Assembly (NCBI RefSeq): GCF_025566885.1
Contig: NZ_JAOQJQ010000002.1
Location: 496,001 to 560,000, forward strand
Direction: 5' to 3'
DNA from: Brotonthovivens ammoniilytica
Lineage (GTDB): Bacteria; Bacillota; Clostridia; Lachnospirales; Lachnospiraceae
Length of the DNA stretch: 64,000 bases
The position numbers were made by a program, and so were the translations under genes. The notes beneath the pieces are model-generated. The model was not told the DNA's origin. It made no database searches and saw only the letters and a program-made list of their open reading frames with translations. Positions 27,533 through 36,471 of this stretch are shown piece by piece (position 1 is the stretch's first letter; each line of letters opens with the position of its first letter).

Positions 27533-28759
27533 TTGGTAGAGAGAAAGGAATATCTTGAATCTTTGATACAGTGGAAGGAAGAACAGGTGATTAAGGTTGT
27601 TACCGGAATCCGCCGGTGCGGGAAGTCAACATTACTTGCACAGTATCAGGAGTGGCTGTTGAAAAACGGTGTATCTAAGGAGCAAATCATATCTGTTAAT
27701 TTTGAGGAATTGGAGTATGAGGAGCTGCTGAGTTACAAAAAGCTGTATGATTATTTGAAAGAACGGTTGATTCCTGGGAAGACTACCTATATCTTTTTGG
27801 ATGAGATTCAGAAGGTGCCGTTTTTTGAAAAGGCGGTAGACAGCATTTATGTCAAACCAGATGTGGATGTGTATATGACAGGATCAAACGCCTATATGCT
27901 GTCCGGAGATCTAGCAACACTGCTGACCGGAAGATATGTGGAAATCAAAATGCTGCCGCTGTCTTTTAGGGAATTTCTTGAGATTACCAAATTGGAAAAG
28001 CAGCAGGGCTTTGCAGAATATATGCAAAACGGAGGGCTGCCCTATGTTGCCTCTATGGAGCGCACAGATCACAAGGTGGAAACCTATTTAGAGGGGATTT
28101 ATAATACGGTCATTGTAAAGGATATTGAGGACAGACAGTCACGCAGAGAGAGCAATCCTGATAAACGGAAAGTGACGGATATTGTCCTGTTAAAGACTAT
28201 CGCCAAGTATCTGTCCAGCGTTGTCGGCAGTCTTGTATCCATTCGGAGTATTACAGATTACCTAATTTCAAGTGGAAGAAAAATCTCACCCAATACAGTG
28301 AGCGACTATGTGGAGGCACTTACAGAATCCTTTATTTTTTACCCGGTAGAGCGCTTTGACATTGTTGGGAAACAGCTTTTGAAAGCAAACAAGAAACTCT
28401 ATATCGTGGATTTGGGATTGCGAAATCATATACTGCCACGTAAAAATTATGACCTTGGTTTTTCACTGGAGAATATCGTTTATTTTGAATTGCTGCGCCG
28501 CGGATACAAAGTGGCAATGGGCAAGCAGGGTAATATGGAAGTAGATTTTGTGGCGGAGAAACAGGGCGCATACGAATATTTTCAGGTAACGGCAGATATG
28601 ACTGCAAAAGAAACCTTTGAACGGGAGATGTGCCCCCTTGAGAATATCAAGGATAATTATGAAAAAATCGTACTCACGGCGGATTTACTCACGGTGGGAA
28701 ATTACAATGGAATCAAGGTTAAAAATTTGATAGATTGGCTGCTTGAAGTGGACAAATAA
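27533..28759 (+). CDS. AAA_14/DUF4143 ATPase
   Basis: A 408-residue protein. The N-terminal AAA+ ATPase has Walker A GIRRCGKST, Walker B YIFLDEIQKV and sensor TGSNAYML. The C-terminal DUF4143 domain (from about residue 230) ends with the restriction-endonuclease-like core ENIVYFELLRRGYKV then MEVDFVAEK, the E-D-x-E/K pattern of a PD-(D/E)XK fold. Start TTG at 27533 (or GTG at 27530) follows CGGAGGTG. The family is widespread and often horizontally moved; its function is not established. The neighbourhood gives no functional hint. Confidence 0.85.
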   Translation: MVERKEYLESLIQWKEEQVIKVVTGIRRCGKSTLLAQYQEWLLKNGVSKEQIISVNFEELEYEELLSYKKLYDYLKERLIPGKTTYIFLDEIQKVPFFEKAVDSIYVKPDVDVYMTGSNAYMLSGDLATLLTGRYVEIKMLPLSFREFLEITKLEKQQGFAEYMQNGGLPYVASMERTDHKVETYLEGIYNTVIVKDIEDRQSRRESNPDKRKVTDIVLLKTIAKYLSSVVGSLVSIRSITDYLISSGRKISPNTVSDYVEALTESFIFYPVERFDIVGKQLLKANKKLYIVDLGLRNHILPRKNYDLGFSLENIVYFELLRRGYKVAMGKQGNMEVDFVAEKQGAYEYFQVTADMTAKETFEREMCPLENIKDNYEKIVLTADLLTVGNYNGIKVKNLIDWLLEVDK

Positions 28760-28805
28760 AAAACAGCTGCGAGGTATTTGATAAAAGGAAAGGCAGAACA
28801 GTTTT

Positions 28806-29168
28806 ATGAGACTGAAAAATGTTTTAATTGTAACGGAAGATATAGAGCGTGCAAAGAAGTTTTACAAAGATTTATTTGGCCTGAATGTGATTTTAGATCA
28901 GACGGAAAATGCTGTTTTGACAGAAGGTCTGGTTCTCCAGGATAAAAAAATATGGGAAGCGTTTATTGAGAAAGAAATAGTTTTTCAAAATCATGCATCA
29001 GAATTGTATTTTGAAGAAATAGATATAGAAAGCTTTATAGAAAAGCTGGAAACATATGACGTTCCGGTTCATTATGTAACTCCGCTGACAGAGTATCCTT
29101 GGGGACAGAAAATGGTAAGGTTTTACGATCCGGATGGAAATTTAATAGAAGTAAGAACGCCCATGTAA
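28806..29168 (+). CDS. VOC-family (glyoxalase-like) protein
   Basis: A 120-residue two-module vicinal-oxygen-chelate protein. It has KNVLIVTEDIERAKKFY at the N-terminus and MVRFYDPDGNLIEVR at the C-terminus. It is typical of small glyoxalase/dioxygenase-superfamily proteins with unassigned substrates, some of which bind antibiotics. It lies 46 nt after the ATPase gene. No pathway link is visible. Confidence 0.8.
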   Translation: MRLKNVLIVTEDIERAKKFYKDLFGLNVILDQTENAVLTEGLVLQDKKIWEAFIEKEIVFQNHASELYFEEIDIESFIEKLETYDVPVHYVTPLTEYPWGQKMVRFYDPDGNLIEVRTPM

Positions 29169-29233
29169 GCCTTTTTCAGAAACGTATACAGGAATTGGGT
29201 TTCAGGCACTTTTTACAGCAGGGGTGAGGGAGT

Positions 29234-29986
29234 ATGATTTATATAACCGGAGACTGTCACGGAAAATTTCACAAATTTACAACAGAAGCATTTCCTGAGC
29301 AGAAGGAAATGACAAAGAGAGATTATATCATTGTATGCGGTGATTTTGGCGGAGTCTGGGAGCCGTTAGAGGAGTCCTCTTACGAAAAATACTGGCTTAA
29401 CTGGCTGGAGGATAAACCATTTACGGTTCTATTTGTAGATGGGAATCATGAGAATTTTGATAGATTGTACAGATACCCTTTAGTGACCTGGAATGGCGGC
29501 TGTGTACATCAGATTCGTTCATCTGTATTCCACCTGATGAGAGGACAGGTGTTTTCTATAGACGGATGCCGCATTTTTACATTTGGGGGAGCAGGAAGTC
29601 ATGATATTAGAGATGGAATTTTAGATCCGTCAGCAGATGCAGTGAAGATTCGAAACTGGAAAAGAGATCCGGAAAAACAATTTCGTATTAACAGGATATC
29701 ATGGTGGAAGCAGGAAATGCCGTCGGAACAGGAAATGCAGGAGGGCATTCGGAATTTAGAAAAGTGGAACTGGAAGGTGGATTATATTGTGACTCATGAC
29801 TGCAGCGACAGTACCAAAGAGTTCCTTGGCGATGGTGCTTATGCATGTGATGAATTGAGCAGTTATCTGGAAGAAATTCGCTGCAGAGTGCAGTATAAAA
29901 AATGGTTTTTTGGTCATCTGCATGATGACCGGGCGGTGAATGATAAGGAAATTCTGCTTTATGATCAGATTGTGAGGATCTGGTAA
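29234..29986 (+). CDS. Calcineurin-like metallophosphoesterase
   Basis: A 250-residue metallophosphoesterase. Metal motifs are ITGDCHGKF (D-x-H), VCGDFGG (GD), DGNHENFD (GNHE), YIVTHDCS (H) and FFGHLHDD (GHxH), in the order of the calcineurin-like superfamily. The ribosome site is GGGGTGAGGGAGT. It is common in Firmicutes, often near phage or defence genes, but nothing here shows such a link. Likely substrates are a phosphodiester or phosphoprotein. Confidence 0.85.
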   Translation: MIYITGDCHGKFHKFTTEAFPEQKEMTKRDYIIVCGDFGGVWEPLEESSYEKYWLNWLEDKPFTVLFVDGNHENFDRLYRYPLVTWNGGCVHQIRSSVFHLMRGQVFSIDGCRIFTFGGAGSHDIRDGILDPSADAVKIRNWKRDPEKQFRINRISWWKQEMPSEQEMQEGIRNLEKWNWKVDYIVTHDCSDSTKEFLGDGAYACDELSSYLEEIRCRVQYKKWFFGHLHDDRAVNDKEILLYDQIVRIW

Positions 29987-30025
29987 AGATATATATATGC
30001 GTGTGAATGTAAAGGAGGCTTCTGC

Positions 30026-30572
30026 ATGGCGGAAATAATAGAAATTACAGATCTAAAGGCGCCGCCGTTGTCTGCCGGATGTGAAAAAGATTTGTGCTCA
30101 TGCTCACCGGATTGCGGTGTTGGAAGATATCGTAAACCCTACTAATATTGGGGCGATTTTCCGTTCGGCGGCAGCTTTACATATAGATGCAGTTATACTG
30201 ACATCTGCCTGCAGTGATCCTCTGTACCGCAGAGCGGCAAGAGTCAGTATGGGAACCGTTTTTCAGATTCCGTGGACTTTTTTTACCTCTAATACATCCT
30301 GGCCGGAGGAGGGGATTTCTCTGCTTCGGGAGCTGGGATTTTGCACTGCGGCAATGGCATTAAGTGAGGATTCGGTTAGGATTGACGATCCGCAATTACT
30401 TGGGGAAGACAGGCTGGCAGTAGTTTTTGGAACGGAAGGAGAGGGGCTTGCGTTAAAAACCATAGCAGATTGTGATTATACGGTAAAAATCCCAATGGCA
30501 CAGGGAATTGATTCCCTGAATGTAGCCGCGGCCAGTGCTGTGGCATTCTGGGAGCTTGGAAAACAAAGATAG
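30026..30572 (+). pseudogene. Truncated, frameshifted SpoU/TrmH RNA methyltransferase
   Basis: The ATG at 30026 follows AAAGGAGG and encodes MAEIIEITDLKAP, a normal start for this family. The reading frame then runs to a stop within about 35 codons. The remaining SPOUT domain is in another frame from about 30060, with AHRIAVLEDIVNPTNIGAIFRSAA, SDPLYRRAARVSMGTVFQIPW, VVFGTEGEGL and the AdoMet-knot end IPMAQGIDSLNVAAASAV. About 90 residues of the usual N-terminal half are missing. The result is a deletion with frameshift; a GTG at 30081 could restart a 163-residue protein, but it would lack the substrate-binding domain. Confidence 0.75.
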
Positions 30573-30589
30573 TAAATAATGAAAACATT

Positions 30590-30617
30590 GACGCCTGTAT
30601 CAAAGGGCGTCTTTTTT
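30590..30617 (+). terminator. Intrinsic terminator
   Basis: GACGCC/GGCGTC stem with loop TGTATCAAAG, then TTTTTTG. Its T tract runs directly into the first LysR-type box at 30617. Confidence 0.8.
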
Positions 30618-30685
30618 GTTATAACTTTTTTACATAACCGTGCAAATTTTAAGAATTTCCCTTTAAAAAACCCCGATGCTATACT
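30617..30685 (+). promoter_or_regulatory. LysR-type promoter module A (before SDR1-CoA transferase)
   Basis: TGTTAT (30617)-N11-ATAACC (30634), GAATTTCC at 30653 and -10 box TATACT at 30680. There is no good -35 hexamer; TTTCC occupies its place, which suggests an activator-dependent promoter. It shares exact spacing with modules B, C and D (33002, 36380, 37904). Confidence 0.75.
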
Positions 30686-30733
30686 GGCCATAGATTAAAA
30701 AACAAGAATTTAAAGAAAAGGAGAAATAAAATA

Positions 30734-31504
30734 ATGAGTAATTTATTTAACCTGGAAGGTAAGAGTGCAGTAGTTGTGGGCGGAGCAGGTGGTATCGGAC
30801 AGGCGATTGCCCAGGGACTGGCAGAAGCAGGAGCAAAAGTAGCCATTGCCAGCAGAAAAGAAGAGTCTTTACAGCGTGCTGTATCTGAAATCAAAGAAGC
30901 ATGCGGAGCAGACGTTACATATTATATTTGTGATGCTACAGATGAAGCACAGGTAGAAGCTATGGCAGAAAAGTCATTTGCTGATTTTGGAAAAGTAGAT
31001 ATTCTTGTATGCTCTCAGGGATTTAACAAAAAATTTGATGCAGAAGAATTCCCAATGGATGTATGGGATGACATGTTTAACGTAAACGTAAAAGGCGTTA
31101 TGATGTGCAATAAACATTTCGGCAAACGAATGAAAGCAAACGGCTACGGAAAAATCATTGATATCACTTCTGTAAGAAGCTGCATGGCTACATTCCCGAT
31201 GAAAGGAAATGCAGGATACTGTGCTACAAAAGGCGCTCTTGATATGGTAATCAGACAGTGTGCTGCTGAGTTTGGACCGGAAGTTACTGTAAACGGTATT
31301 GGACCTACAGTTACAATGACACCTATGATGGAAAGCATCGTTCCAGAAGCAGCAAAAGCAGGTATTGCAGCAAGCGTACCGCTTCAGAGAATGCAGGTTC
31401 CGGCAGACTGTGCAGGCCCGGCAGTGTTCCTTGCATCAGAAGCATCTGGTTTTGTGACAGGACAGATTCTCTACGTTGATGGCGGTCTTACAGCTATTGG
31501 CTAA
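30734..31504 (+). CDS. Short-chain dehydrogenase/reductase 1
   Basis: A 256-residue classical SDR. The cofactor loop is GGAGGIGQAIA (instead of TGxxxGIG), the catalytic set is Ser146, Tyr162 and Lys166, and the end is FVTGQILYVDGG. The usual NNAG motif is changed to CSQG. Arg41 after beta-2 would favour NADP(H). AAGGAG precedes the ATG. It is first in the module-A operon, 48 nt before the CoA transferase. A fitting role is NADPH reduction of an aromatic polyol or keto ring (phloroglucinol reductase is an SDR), but gluconate-5-dehydrogenase-like activity cannot be excluded. Confidence 0.85.
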   Translation: MSNLFNLEGKSAVVVGGAGGIGQAIAQGLAEAGAKVAIASRKEESLQRAVSEIKEACGADVTYYICDATDEAQVEAMAEKSFADFGKVDILVCSQGFNKKFDAEEFPMDVWDDMFNVNVKGVMMCNKHFGKRMKANGYGKIIDITSVRSCMATFPMKGNAGYCATKGALDMVIRQCAAEFGPEVTVNGIGPTVTMTPMMESIVPEAAKAGIAASVPLQRMQVPADCAGPAVFLASEASGFVTGQILYVDGGLTAIG

Positions 31505-31551
31505 TAGATAGAATATTGGAAACAGTAAACACAGCAAGTGAGGAGAGAACT

Positions 31552-32862
31552 ATGAGTTGGAAAGAGGTATATGAAAGCAGAATTATGTCTGCTGAAGATG
31601 CATTAAAAAAAGTTCCCGCCAACAGCCGCATGTTTTTAGCCCATTCCATGAGTGAGCCTACATATCTGGTAGAATATATGTGCGATCATAAAGAATGGTT
31701 TACAAATGTAGAGATCTGCCACATGGGATCTAGCGGAAAGCACCGTTACTGCAATGAAGAAGGAATGGAAGGCCATTTAAGACATAATTCTTTCTTTGTC
31801 AGCGGTCTCAGCCGCCAGGCAGTTATGGATGGACGTGCGGACTATACGCCGGCTTACTTCCATGAGGTTCCGGGGATGCTTGAGGACGGAACAATTACCG
31901 TTGATACAGTAATGCTTACGATTACACCTCCAAATGAAAACGGAGAGGTAAGTCTTGGTCTGTCCTGTGATTATACCAGGGCCGCAGTGAAAAATGCGAA
32001 GCTGGTGATTGCGCAGGTAAATGATCAGTGGCCATTTACCATCAGTGACGGAGCACGTCTGAATGTGTCAGATATTGACTGTTTTGTACTGCACAATGAG
32101 CCAATTCCGGAGCTGAAACCAGGGCCTTTGACAGAAGTGGAAATTGGCATCGGAAAGAACTGTGCATCTCTGGTAGAAGACGGAGATACACTGCAGCTGG
32201 GGATCGGCTCTATTCCGGATGCAGTATGCGCATCTCTGGCAGATAAAAAGGATTTGGGGATACATACAGAATTGATGTGTGACGGTGTTATGAACTTGAT
32301 GAAGGCAGGTGTCATTAACAACAGAAAGAAATTGATTGATCCGGGTGTGGCTACAACTGCATTTATTATGGGAACCAGAGAGATGTATGATTTTGTAGAT
32401 CATAATCCTGAAATCAATATGCAGCCGGTGGATTACACCAATGATCCGGTGCGGATTTCTATGCTGGATCACATTGTAAGTATCAATTCTGCTGTACAGA
32501 TTGACTTTAACGGCCAGGTGTGCTCGGAATCTATTGGACTGATGCAGATCAGTGCTGTAGGCGGTCAGGTGGATTTTGTCCGGGGCGCAGCTATGGCGAA
32601 ACACGGTAAGGCCATTATTGCTATGCCCTCTTCTGTAAAAGGAAAGATATCTAAAATTGTTCCTGTATTGGACGAAGGGGCAGCAGTTACCACAAACAGG
32701 TGTGATGTGGATTATGTTGTTACAGAATATGGAATTGCCCATTTAAAGGGAAAAACCTTAAAGCAAAGAGCGAAAGCTTTGATTGAGATTTCCCATCCTA
32801 ACTTTAAGCCTGAATTAATAAAGGCATTTGAAGAGCGTTATCATTGCAGCTATGAATCATAA
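31552..32862 (+). CDS. Acyl-CoA:carboxylate CoA-transferase (Cat/4-HB-CoA transferase family)
   Basis: A 436-residue class I CoA-transferase of the acetyl-CoA hydrolase/4-hydroxybutyrate CoA-transferase family. GIGSIPDAVCASL and the likely catalytic Glu in HTELMCDGVMNL are visible, as are a CoA-site Gly-rich segment (SAVGGQVDFVRGA) and the C-terminal CDVDYVVTEYGIAHLKGKT. The start ATG at 31552 follows TGAGGAGAG; an upstream ATG at 31516 has no ribosome site. Between an SDR and a thiolase, it would activate a short acid such as acetoacetate using acetyl-CoA. The related butyryl-CoA:acetate transferase role is an alternative. Confidence 0.87.
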   Translation: MSWKEVYESRIMSAEDALKKVPANSRMFLAHSMSEPTYLVEYMCDHKEWFTNVEICHMGSSGKHRYCNEEGMEGHLRHNSFFVSGLSRQAVMDGRADYTPAYFHEVPGMLEDGTITVDTVMLTITPPNENGEVSLGLSCDYTRAAVKNAKLVIAQVNDQWPFTISDGARLNVSDIDCFVLHNEPIPELKPGPLTEVEIGIGKNCASLVEDGDTLQLGIGSIPDAVCASLADKKDLGIHTELMCDGVMNLMKAGVINNRKKLIDPGVATTAFIMGTREMYDFVDHNPEINMQPVDYTNDPVRISMLDHIVSINSAVQIDFNGQVCSESIGLMQISAVGGQVDFVRGAAMAKHGKAIIAMPSSVKGKISKIVPVLDEGAAVTTNRCDVDYVVTEYGIAHLKGKTLKQRAKALIEISHPNFKPELIKAFEERYHCSYES

Positions 32863-32936
32863 GTCAACAATTAACATAAAGTTAATAGTATAAAAACCAT
32901 TTAAAAACTCCTTTTAGTAAATTTGATTTTACAGGC

Positions 32937-32985
32937 CACAGCCAGACGAATGCATTTTGTGCAGCAGTCTGGCTGTGTGCTTTTT
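32937..32985 (+). terminator. Terminator after the CoA transferase
   Basis: CACAGCCAGAC/GTCTGGCTGTG, 11 bp with a 19-nt loop, then TGCTTTTTGG. Confidence 0.75.
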
Positions 32986-33001
32986 GGAAGATGTCGGAAA
33001 T

Positions 33002-33070
33002 GGTTATGTTTTTTTTGTATAAGCACAGCAAAAAGGGGAATTTCAGTCAAAAAAACAATTATGGTATCCT
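33002..33070 (+). promoter_or_regulatory. LysR-type promoter module B (before thiolase)
   Basis: GGTTAT (33002)-N11-ATAAGC (33019), GGAATTTC with GAATTT at 33038, and -10 box TATCCT at 33065. Same spacing as A, C and D, with one change in the second half-site. Confidence 0.7.
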
Positions 33071-33122
33071 AAAACCAGAAAAGAATGTTTTATGAAATTG
33101 AATGAACAGGAGGATATAAATA

Positions 33123-34283
33123 GTGAACAGAGAAGTAGTGATTGCTGCATATGGACGTTCCGCCGTATGCCGCGCAAGAAAAGGATCATTTGCGGGAACT
33201 CATCCAATTGAATATTCCGCACAGGTTTTAAAGGGTGTGCTGGATAAAATTCCACAGCTTAACCGGGCTGATATTGAGGATGTTATTATGGGATGTGCGG
33301 TTCAGCACTATAAAACATCTATGAATATTGCCAAAAGTGTTGTGGCAAGGGCAGAACTTCCGGAATGTGTGGCCGGACATACCATTAACCGTTTCTGCTC
33401 TTCAGGACTTCAGGCAATTGCCACAGCGGCTAACGCTATTGCTGCCGGCCAGGGAGATGTTATTGTTGCCGGAGGCGTGGAAGATATGTCGGGCACATTT
33501 GAACCTTATCCGGAAGAACATCAGGATACTTGGTTAAATGAACATGCACCGGGAGCTTATATGGCCATGGGAATTACAGCTGAAAATATTGTAAAAGACC
33601 GGGGACTTACAAGAGAAGAGATGGATCAGATGGCAGTGGAATCCCACCAGAAAGCTGCGAAAGCGCAGAAAGAGGGAAAACTGGCGCCTTCTATTATTCC
33701 GGTTAAAGTTATTGATCTGGAAGGAAATGAAAAAGTTGTTACAGAAGACGAAGGAATCCGTCCAAATACTTCTATGGAATCTCTGGCATCTTTAAAACCC
33801 TGCTTCATCCAGGAAACAGGAACGGTTACAGCGGCAACTTCTTCTCAGACTTCAGATGCAGCAGCGTTTGTAGTATTGATGGAAGCAGAGAAGGCAAAAG
33901 AACTTGGTATTAAACCAATCGCAAAGCTGAAAGCTTTTGCTGTGGCAGGCTGTGATGCAACTATGATGGGACTGGGACCAATTTACGCAGTGCCAAAAGC
34001 AATGGAGCGTGCGGGGCTTACCATTGATGATATGGATGTTATTGAGCTGAATGAGGCATTTGCAGCTCAGGCGATTCCTTGTATCAAAGAACTGCATATG
34101 AATCCGGATAAAGTGAATCCATACGGGGGAGCTATGGCTCTTGGTCATCCAATGGGAGCAACAGGAGCATTTCTTACCTGTAAAGCGCTGGATTATCTTC
34201 AGGATAACAACGGTAAATATGGTCTGGTTACAATGTGTATTGGCGGTGGAATGGGTGCAGCCGGAATATTTGAATTACTTTAA
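33123..34283 (+). CDS. Thiolase (acetyl-CoA acetyltransferase family)
   Basis: A 386-residue thiolase. The nucleophile is Cys92 in NRFCSSGLQAI. His342 in ALGHPMGATG and Cys372 in CIGGGMGAAG complete the site. The start is GTG at 33123 behind AGGAGG. It cleaves acetoacetyl-CoA (or a longer 3-ketoacyl-CoA) to acetyl-CoA. Module B drives it together with the dehydrogenase 45 nt downstream. With the CoA transferase and the BKACE enzyme it forms the acetoacetate-to-acetyl-CoA end of a pathway. Confidence 0.92.
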   Translation: MNREVVIAAYGRSAVCRARKGSFAGTHPIEYSAQVLKGVLDKIPQLNRADIEDVIMGCAVQHYKTSMNIAKSVVARAELPECVAGHTINRFCSSGLQAIATAANAIAAGQGDVIVAGGVEDMSGTFEPYPEEHQDTWLNEHAPGAYMAMGITAENIVKDRGLTREEMDQMAVESHQKAAKAQKEGKLAPSIIPVKVIDLEGNEKVVTEDEGIRPNTSMESLASLKPCFIQETGTVTAATSSQTSDAAAFVVLMEAEKAKELGIKPIAKLKAFAVAGCDATMMGLGPIYAVPKAMERAGLTIDDMDVIELNEAFAAQAIPCIKELHMNPDKVNPYGGAMALGHPMGATGAFLTCKALDYLQDNNGKYGLVTMCIGGGMGAAGIFELL

Positions 34284-34327
34284 TTGGTACATAACTATAA
34301 TCAGAGCATAAATGTGAGGTGTGGAGA

Positions 34328-35293
34328 ATGAAAATAGATGATATAAAACAGGTAGCCTCCATCGGCGGCGGTGTGATCGGCTCTAGCTGGACACTGCTGT
34401 TTGCCATGAGGGGATTGAAGGTTTACCAGTATGATATTAATGAAGAATGTATTCAGAAATGCGTGGAAAATATTGACCGAAACTTAAAGTCATTACTGGA
34501 ATTTCAGGCTGTGAAGGAAGAGGAAATTGAGACAATTAAAAGCCGTATTTCCTATACCACAAGTATTGCCGAGGCAGTAAAAGATGCAAAATTTATACAG
34601 GAAAACGGACCGGAGCGTCTGCCTGTAAAACAAAGCATTCTTGCTGAAATAGAGGCGGCTGCACCGGTGGATGCTATTTATGCCAGCAGTTCATCAGGAC
34701 TTTTGATCTCTGACGTAACTGCAAATGCAGTTCATCCAGAGCGCTGTATCGGAGGACATCCATATAACCCGCCGCATCTTATTCCGCTGGTAGAAATTAC
34801 ATACAGTGAAAAAACGGATTCTGCCAATGTTTTACTGGCAAAAGAGTTTTATCAGTCAATTGGGAAGGAAGCTGTGGTATTGAACAAAGAGTGCCCGGGA
34901 TATATTGCAAACCGGCTGCAGCTTGCCGTTTACCGGGAAATGATTGATCTGGTAATGCGGGGAATCTGTAATGCGGAAGATGCAGATAAAGCCCTGGTAT
35001 ATGGCCCCGGAATCCGCTGGGCAATTTTTGGACATAACATGATTATGCAGCTGGGAAATCCAGGCGGTTTAAAAGCAATGATGGAAATGCTTGGAGACGG
35101 CGGAGATGTATGGCTGGCTGATATGGCGGACTGGAAGCATATGCCAAATAAAGAATATGGCGAGATTGCTCAGGCGTCTGTTGATGAAATGATTCGGAAC
35201 TTCCCGGATGAGATTGGACACACCAATCCCGAAATTGCAAAATACCGGGATAAGATGCTGATTGAAATATTAAAGCTGCATCACAAATTTTAA
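34328..35293 (+). CDS. 3-hydroxyacid dehydrogenase, carnitine-dehydrogenase/lambda-crystallin type
   Basis: A 321-residue NAD-dependent dehydrogenase of the 3-hydroxyacyl-CoA dehydrogenase superfamily. VASIGGGVIGSSWTLLFA is the Rossmann loop, followed by Asp (YQYDIN). SSSSGLLISD and GGHPYNPPHLIPLVEI are characteristic of L-carnitine dehydrogenase, L-gulonate dehydrogenase and lambda-crystallin, which oxidise free 3-hydroxy acids rather than CoA esters. The start at 34328 follows GAGGTGTGGAGA. Next to BKACE and a beta-diketone hydrolase it fits oxidation of a 3-hydroxy-oxoacid (for example 3-hydroxy-5-oxohexanoate) to the beta-keto acid. Carnitine oxidation is the main alternative. Confidence 0.85.
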   Translation: MKIDDIKQVASIGGGVIGSSWTLLFAMRGLKVYQYDINEECIQKCVENIDRNLKSLLEFQAVKEEEIETIKSRISYTTSIAEAVKDAKFIQENGPERLPVKQSILAEIEAAAPVDAIYASSSSGLLISDVTANAVHPERCIGGHPYNPPHLIPLVEITYSEKTDSANVLLAKEFYQSIGKEAVVLNKECPGYIANRLQLAVYREMIDLVMRGICNAEDADKALVYGPGIRWAIFGHNMIMQLGNPGGLKAMMEMLGDGGDVWLADMADWKHMPNKEYGEIAQASVDEMIRNFPDEIGHTNPEIAKYRDKMLIEILKLHHKF

Positions 35294-35369
35294 GTGACCG
35301 AGCAAGGCGAGGGATACTTCTTGTCCGGAGGCAGGAAGGTAGTAGTTAGATAACTTTGAAGTTAAAAGG

Positions 35370-35405
35370 TGCTCTGCATTGATTTCGTTCATGCGGAGCA
35401 TTTTT
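35370..35405 (+). terminator. Terminator of the thiolase-dehydrogenase operon
   Basis: TGCTCTGCAT/ATGCGGAGCA, 10 bp with one G-T pair and an 11-nt loop, then TTTTT. The intergenic repeat starts at the next base. Confidence 0.85.
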
Positions 35406-35551
35406 GCTCTATAGAATATACCGTGTTGTGATAAAGCTGAAGAGTACCGATTCCTATAGAGCAAAAAAACGCTCCGCTGTGGATCGCACTGCGGCAGAGT
35501 GAAATCATGCTGCTTGTACAACCCGCCGCAGGATTCTTTTTTATGCTATAG
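35406..35551 (+). repeat. Intergenic structured repeat, copy 1
   Basis: Begins GCTCTATAG and shares GTGTTGTGATAAAGCTGA, AGTACCGATTCCTATAGAGC, CGCTCCGCTG and GATCGCACTGCGGC with copies at 50405 and 52257. Hairpin arms are CTCTATAG/CTATAGAG. The copy ends in a shortened CCGCCGCAGGATTC-TTTTTT. It lies directly behind a terminator and before SDR2. Confidence 0.85.
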
Positions 35552-35566
35552 AAATGGAGGAAGAAA

Positions 35567-36355
35567 ATGGATAAAAAGCAGTGGCCGGTAAAAGTGCCGG
35601 ATTATGATTTTGTAGGAAAAACAGTTGTAGTTACAGGAAGTACCAAAGGCATCGGAAAGGCGATTGCCATGGCCTATGCCCGCTGTCATGCCAGTGTGGT
35701 GATTTCCGGCAGAAGTCAGGAGGAATGCAGCAGGGTTGCTCAGGAAATCAGAAATCTGGGAGGAATTGCAGAAGGAATCCGCGCGGATGTGCAGAAATTA
35801 AATGAGATTGTCTGGCTGAGAGATCAGGCCCAGCAAAAGCTGGGACCGGTGGCAGTCTGGATTAACTGTGCAGGTACTGCCATAACAAAAAAGATTCTGG
35901 ATGTAACAGAAGAGGATTATGATCTGGTAATGAATACAAATTTTAAAAGCGTGTATTTCTCTTCCCAGATGGCAGCCCAGAAGATGGCGGAACAAAAAAA
36001 CGGCGGAAAAATTATTCAGATTGCTTCCGTAGGAGGATTAAAGGGTTCTAATGGATTATCTTTGTATGGGGCGTCCAAAGCAGCCGTTATTAATCTGACC
36101 AAAACTATGGCAATGGAATGGAGCCGTTATGGGATTCAGGTAAATGCCATCTGCCCGGGATATGTAGAAACAGAAATTAACAAAGCTGTGTTTGAAAATG
36201 AGACATTTAAAGACAGCGTAATCAAGACGATTCCTCAGAGACGGCTGGGGACAGTAGATGAGATAGCAGCCATTGCACTGTTTTTAGGCTCCGATCTGTC
36301 CGGTATGATCAATGGTGAAGCAATTGTAGCAGATATGGGAGCCATATGCGGCTGA
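35567..36355 (+). CDS. Short-chain dehydrogenase/reductase 2
   Basis: A 262-residue classical SDR. It has the cofactor loop TGSTKGIGKAIA, NCAG (NNAG variant), catalytic Ser154, Tyr167 and Lys171, and the terminal SGMINGEAIVADMG. Arg49 after beta-2 suggests NADP(H). AATGGAGG precedes the ATG. It follows the terminator and repeat copy 1 rather than a LysR-type module, so it may be transcribed differently from its neighbours. It could be a second ring or oxo-group reductase of the same pathway (3-oxoacyl reductase-like). Confidence 0.83.
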   Translation: MDKKQWPVKVPDYDFVGKTVVVTGSTKGIGKAIAMAYARCHASVVISGRSQEECSRVAQEIRNLGGIAEGIRADVQKLNEIVWLRDQAQQKLGPVAVWINCAGTAITKKILDVTEEDYDLVMNTNFKSVYFSSQMAAQKMAEQKNGGKIIQIASVGGLKGSNGLSLYGASKAAVINLTKTMAMEWSRYGIQVNAICPGYVETEINKAVFENETFKDSVIKTIPQRRLGTVDEIAAIALFLGSDLSGMINGEAIVADMGAICG

Positions 36356-36379
36356 TTTGTGTAAAAAACAGATTTGAAT

Positions 36380-36448
36380 GGTTATGATTTTTTTGTATAA
36401 CCGTCAGGAAAATGAGAATTTCCATTCTTATGGACGATTTGTTATAGT
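36380..36448 (+). promoter_or_regulatory. LysR-type promoter module C (antisense to 36472 gene, before BKACE)
   Basis: GGTTAT (36380)-N11-ATAACC (36397) is a perfect dyad, with GAATTTCC at 36416 and -10 box TATAGT at 36443. It points toward BKACE, but a 324-nt gene on the opposite strand lies between, giving a predicted leader of about 440 nt. Confidence 0.75.
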
Positions 36449-36471
36449 CTGCTTAACACAGGATGCGGCCG

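Noticed and set aside
27533..30572. Defence island
   Set aside because: The ATPase and phosphoesterase families occur near defence genes, but no recognised defence system, toxin-antitoxin pair or phage gene is present.
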